DNA of 64,000 nucleotides, taken from NCBI GenBank assembly GCA_018340805.1, contig JACMZG010001908.1, forward strand, positions 10,563,047 to 10,627,046, given 5' to 3'. Position numbers and translations under genes: made by a program. The notes beneath the pieces are model-generated. The model had not been told where the DNA came from and ran no database searches. It worked only from the letters and a program-made list of their open reading frames with translations. This document shows, one piece after another, positions 59,361 through 64,000 of this stretch; position 1 is the first letter of the stretch; the number at the start of each line of letters is the position of its first letter. The DNA comes from Microvelia longipes (lineage: Eukaryota; Arthropoda; Insecta; Hemiptera; Veliidae).

Positions 59361-59361
59361 A

Positions 59362-59405
59362 ATTTTGTAATGTATATGCGGTATAAATGAGGAAAAGTAC
59401 AATAG
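59362..59405 (+). repeat. Family A terminal hairpin remnant
   Basis: tgtatatgcggtataaatga, then ggaaaagta: only the very end of family A. Confidence 0.5.
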
Positions 59406-59410
59406 TGTAG

Positions 59411-59520
59411 GGAAAGGTTACAAAAAGGTTACACAGAGCCAGAAACCCAGCAAAAGCGATTCAAGACTCACAATGTATTGAGATAGAGTATATGCCCCCT
59501 CTAGTAATATTAGCTCTATG
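59411..59520 (-). mobile_element. Family C TIR element, truncated
   Basis: aggttacacagagccag, then tgtattgagatagagtatat, then gccccctctagtaatattag, ending ctctatg. Confidence 0.65.
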
Positions 59521-60580
59521 GTCTCAGGTATACATACAATATAGACTATAAACATAATTTGTTAATAAGCAGAGAACTCTAAAAAAATACACAGCATAAA
59601 TAATATTCACAGAAAAGTTTACATAATGCGGACAACTTTTTCAAGTTTTCCAAAAGAAAACAAACAAAAAATTAAAATTAGGTCTAACTCGTTAGATAGT
59701 TAACGATATTATTAGTTATACATAAGAAGTTAAATCGATTTAAAATCTATCGAAATCGATTTACCTACAATATACATCTACATTTTTACAGTAAATAGTT
59801 CACAAAGCCATAATATTAACAGGCAGGCATGGAAAAATATGATTATGTGATGAACGTACAATAGGTTAATGCGACAAGAAAATCTGTTTTTACGAAAACT
59901 GTGCAATATCGGCTGGTTTTCATTTGATACGGTATAAACATAACTAGGAGTATATGAAAAAATGCAGTTCAAAACGTTTAGTGAAAAAGTACTCAGAAAG
60001 TGTAATCAGGTTAGGAGTGAGGTTGACAGACGACCAGGTGTATTTTGATGTAGTTAACAATGTAGTCGGCGTACGGCATGCAAATGTTGTTCTAGTATTC
60101 AATCCTTGTAGTAAAGACTGAGGTTTTTGGATCCGCTATAACCATGGTCACTGAAAGAAAAGTATACTCCACATCTGTTCCGACAACAATACAAACAGGA
60201 CGAAATGAGATAACAAAACTGGACACAATACGTCACATAGTATATAATCATAGATCATGTTTTTATACCATGAACTATGATGGTCAAAACAGATGATAAA
60301 ACTATAATGGTAACTATGGGAGTCAAAAAAGTAAAATTTTGACTACCTTTTGACAAAAAATTTGACTGACAAAATCTTTAAATTAAGATTTTGACATTTT
60401 TTAAAAGTCATAATTTAATTTTTCTCGTGTATTCTCTGTTCATTCTATTCACTCCAAGAAAAACTTCTTTTCTTTCTATTACAAGATTACTTCATTCTTG
60501 GATTTGAATTCAACCTATTTTGTCTGCAATTGTTTATTAAAAGTTCAATGATAACCAATTAAAAGTTGGACCCGAACATA
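59521..60580. other. Unique DNA with one coding-like small frame
   Basis: At 59954-60121 (+) there is an ATG-initiated 55-codon open frame in locally GC-richer sequence. It has no recognisable family and is listed as a finding. The rest was not recognised. Confidence 0.3.
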
Positions 60581-60889
60581 CAGATACATATATACTAGAG
60601 GAGGCACACCCTATCTAAACACATTGAAAGGCCGGAAACATCATTTTGGGGCTCTATGTAACCTCATTGAAACCTCCTTCAAGAGTAAGTTAGGGTTATA
60701 ATGAATTAATTTATTTCGGTCTCCCGCACATTGATTGTATTTTGATTTTTATTTTTAACGTTTTAATATATAAGTTATTGTAATTTTGTACTGATTATTT
60801 AATTAGATTTATAAGGGAAGGGGGTCAGATTACTTTTTGATGATTCAAAATTTAACCTATAGGGCCTCTCTAGTAATAGTATCTCTATG
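60581..60889 (+). mobile_element. Family C TIR element, full (~310 bp)
   Basis: Left acatatatactagaggaggc, then ggggctctatgtaacctcat, then tgaaacctccttcaagag. Right ataagggaagggggtcagat, then aatttaacctatagggcctc, then tctagtaatagtatctctatg as the inverted end. No frame. It is the mirror image of 61932-62248. Confidence 0.8.
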
Positions 60890-61931
60890 AAACGACCACT
60901 TTTCTGTCTATGAATTTAAGTAGAACCAAGTAAGAACTAAGTTCAGGTTTGTAAAATCTTACGAGACCGAAATACAGTTTGATATTGAAATTATCTTAAA
61001 GATACTACAGGATCTTTTAAAACAACGAACTATTAGGTACATATTTAATACATAGGTATTTTTTAATGGATTTAACAGAAACATGCCTCGATTCAATTCG
61101 ATTCGTGCCACTCGATGTCATCGAATGCTTAGTCCAATCTTTTTAATAAACGCCTCTGTAAATTGCTTCAGCTCCCTACTCCATATTGTCGTACGTAAAA
61201 CAATAGTTATCTTTTTCCAACTATCCTTATACCAATAAGCTACGACAAGATGTCCTGGCCTTTAGCCTAAAACTTTCTTCGACAAGATCCTTTGAAATCA
61301 AAATCACGTCTCATTGTCCAGTAAAGAATGCCTATCCGGGTGTCATCCTCCTTTTGTCAAAAGTTAACCAGGACTCGATAGAGTAATTTCTTCAAAAAAC
61401 AAGGTTGTTTTCACTCCAATTCAAAACAGTACAATACCCGGATCATCGAGTCAACAGTATATGCAGGTCAAGTATAGTCCTAGCACGTATGTAAACAATA
61501 GATAATTAACATGAAAACTTAATAAATACAGTACTTAAAAGTAAAAATGAAGTACTGAGTTTTCTAAATTTCTAAAGGGAATATTTGTAAAAATAATGGT
61601 TGCTGAGTTTAGTTTTAATTATTTAGAACTATAACTTTAGGATGAATAGCTAATATTTCTGATATTCTATTGTATTAAATAAATGATTAATTGTGTTTAA
61701 TGAAAAATCTACATTCATAAGTGAAGAATACATTTTAATCGCATTCATGGATAACAACTAATATTTGTATGGTGATTTTTATTTGACTATGATTTCAACC
61801 TTAGTGAAAAAGAAGCAGACTGCGAATAAATGTATTAAGAGACTTTTGTTGGGCGAGTTGTTAGGAAGAATGACATTTCAAAGTATTTATACGATCGCAT
61901 AATTTCTGTATTATTTCTGTATTAACACAGA
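60890..61931. other. Unique DNA between two family C copies
   Basis: About 61080-61500 is less AT-rich than average, but no long frame or splice-bounded segment stands out. Confidence 0.35.
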
Positions 61932-62248
61932 CATAGAGATATATTACTAGAGGGCTATATAGGTTAAATTTTGAAACATCGAAATGGTAACCTGACCACC
62001 TCGCTTATAAAAACAATTGAACAATCAGTACGAAATTTCAGTAACTCATACAGTAGAGCGTTAAAAATTCATATCAAAAACAAGGAATGTGCGGGAAGCC
62101 AAAAACAAATTGATTTATTATAACCTAAATTCACTCTTAGAGGAGGTTTCAATGAGGTTACACAGAGCCCCTGAGAGTCCCAAAAAGATGTTTCAGGTAT
62201 CTCAGTGTAATTAGATAGGCTATGCCCACTCTAGTATATATCTATCAT
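61932..62248 (-). mobile_element. Family C TIR element, full (~317 bp)
   Basis: catagagatatattactaga, then ggttaaattttgaaacatcg, through cttagaggaggtttcaatga and ggttacacagagcccctgag, to cactctagtatatatctat. It is in opposite orientation to 60581-60889. Confidence 0.82.
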
Positions 62249-62896
62249 TGCTAAAAAGCTCTAAACGTTTATATAAAGAGCACTGAATATTACAAGATCC
62301 AATATCTTGTTTAATAAGACTTGGATTTTGTTAGAATTCCATAGCTCAGTATCTTACAAGTAATTAGATACGACTCAATTAACTTCAATAAAATACTACA
62401 TAATATTTTTCTAACTAAAAATATCCTGATTACAAGGAACATAGAATACTTAGGATGACGCCGACTTTTTGTTGAGTTGAAGCATAAAAATAAAATATAT
62501 TTTTGTTTAACATTTTAATTAATATAATTTTTTTAACATGCTTTCTTTTAAAATATCAGCAAAAGAAATTTGTTTGTTAAATTGTTTATTGTTATAAAAT
62601 ATCTTGATAACAATGGACATAACATACTTAGGATGTTAGTTCAAATAAAATATAGAACAATAAAAATAAAATAAATAGTTGTTTAAATTGTTTGCTACAT
62701 CTTGAGAATGAGAGTTTATCATAAATAATTAAATGAAAAGTTTCTCCACAAAATAAAAACTTTATCACAAAGTTTTTATCACAAGTCACAATTTAATAAG
62801 ACAAAAATTTAAAATAAGTATGATATTTGATATTACAAAATAAGCTAAAATCGATATTTAATAAATACTTTTTTACATCGGAATTCATATGAAAGA
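62249..62896. other. AT-rich stretch, nothing recognised
   Basis: tatcttgataacaatggaca-like words repeat loosely at 62420-62445 and 62599-62630. No element defined. Confidence 0.35.
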
Positions 62897-62991
62897 GTCG
62901 ACTATATTCTACTATAGTCAACTATATTCTACTATAGTCGACTATATTCTACTATAGTCGGCTATATTCAACTATAGTCGACTATATTCTT
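62897..62991. repeat. 20 bp palindromic minisatellite, ~5 copies
   Basis: The unit is gtcgactatattctactata. Each junction contains the near-palindrome actatagtcgactata. Confidence 0.9.
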
Positions 62992-63495
62992 AAAATGTTG
63001 GTTTCCATAACGAAATTTAAATAAAAGGACCCGTATAATATTCAGCGTTCAACGACTATCATGATTTTTACTATGAAGAGAGCTTGGCTAACAGAAAAAA
63101 AACATACCATAACATCCTTGCTATAATAACCTTTTACACATCTTCCTTTGAGTTGTCAGATGCATTATATTTTTGTAAATTAATACAAGTTATGGAGAGT
63201 TCCGCCTTTTAGAACGTAAAATAACGGCAGACAATTCAAAAAATACAGACAATTTATAATAAAGTGCATTTATTTAAAAATAACAGTAAAATTATTAACT
63301 GAAGAAATAAAAAAAACAATTATATTATTTGATCACGAATAATTATAGAATTGAAGCAGATATATTGACAAAGCATTAAATACAATTTTAAAACATGGCT
63401 TCGTTTTGAAAGTAAAAGTAATATTAGAATATGAATATAGTGTTGATTTTTAGAAAAAAAAATCATATTTTGTACGTCTTTTAAGACAATAATAA
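62992..63495. other. AT-rich stretch, nothing recognised
   Basis: No feature seen. Confidence 0.4.
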
Positions 63496-64000
63496 GCTTT
63501 TTTACCTGAAAAGAATAACATGAAGACAACACTATGTTTATTTACCTAAAGAGAATAATACGAAGACAACATATGAGCTTATTAACCTTAGAGAATATTG
63601 TCTTATACCTTAAGAGAGCTTATTACCTAAAGAGAATAATACGATGAAGACATGACACTGCTATTTACCTAAGAGAGATACCTATACTGAAGACTAAGAC
63701 ATTTACCTAAAGAGCTTAGTTATTATACCTAAAGAAAATAACATGAAGACACAACACTATGAGCTTATTTACCTAAAGAGAATAATACGAAGACAACATT
63801 ATGAGCTTATTTACCTAAAGAAAATAACATGAAGACAACACTGTGCTTATTTACCTAAAGAGAATAATACGAAGACAACATTATGAGCTTATTTACCTAA
63901 AGAGAATAACATGAAGACAACATTATGAGCTTATTTACCTAAAGAGAATAATACGAAGACAACATTATGAGCTTATTTACCTAAAGAGAATACACATGAA
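63496..64000. repeat. 42 bp tandem repeat, continues past the window
   Basis: The unit is gaagacaacattatgagctt, atttacctaaagagaataat, ac. Copies alternate between aataatacgaag and aataacatgaag endings, an 84 bp dimer. Left copies are degenerate or shortened. On the minus strand each unit contains TTATTCTCTTTAG|GTAAAT. Confidence 0.95.

Overview
This is an AT-rich (by eye roughly 70-75% A+T) stretch of an animal nuclear genome. It is dominated by non-coding repeats, and only one protein-coding exon is convincing. There is no bacterial-style gene packing, no rRNA operon and no CRISPR array. Long (TA)n runs, many foldback and TIR elements, minisatellites, a dispersed repeat carrying a 5S-rRNA-like segment, and an initiator-like TCAGT upstream of the exon suggest an arthropod, possibly a hemipteran-like insect. 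That placement is inference only.

The one credible gene is on the minus strand. A 71-codon first coding exon (51870 down to 51658) ends in a strong splice donor (AAG|GTATGG). A GC-richer 5' leader and a plausible core promoter lie just upstream (about 51871-52010). If the gene runs leftward, about 51.6 kb to its left is intron. Two minus-strand sites there (about 44490 and 12083) have the polypyrimidine-CAG|GTRNGT form of recursive ('ratchet') splice points.

Layout. 1-14 kb: dispersed repeats, two foldback/TIR families and TA arrays. 14.36-18.60 kb: a 4.2 kb satellite of about 44 bp units with higher-order structure. 18.7-25 kb: TA arrays, MITE-like elements, a foldback inserted in a dispersed repeat, and an element with terminal direct repeats that carries a complete hammerhead-ribozyme core (24015-24055). 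25.7-33.4 kb: a full-length copy of the 5S-linked repeat, a 38 bp minisatellite next to a fragment of that repeat, several inverted repeats, and an element flanked by 13 bp direct repeats. 34-45 kb: foldbacks, a second long dispersed family with TTCGCC motifs, and 74 bp and 58 bp tandem arrays. 46-51 kb: TA/CA arrays and two related 30 bp arrays sharing one right flank. 51.6-52.0 kb: the exon and promoter. 52-64 kb: inverted repeats, a second full-length 5S-linked repeat, a roughly 310 bp TIR family in both orientations, a tRNA-like fragment, and a 42 bp array running off the window.

Family names used here: A, about 770 bp dispersed repeat with a 5S-like segment; B, dispersed repeat with TTCGCC motifs; C, about 310 bp TIR element beginning CATAGAGATAT; D, about 520 bp TIR element; E, palindromic foldback; F, hammerhead element; G, foldback with GCCGGCTTTCGGC. 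Family membership rests on visual comparison within this window; no database search was done.
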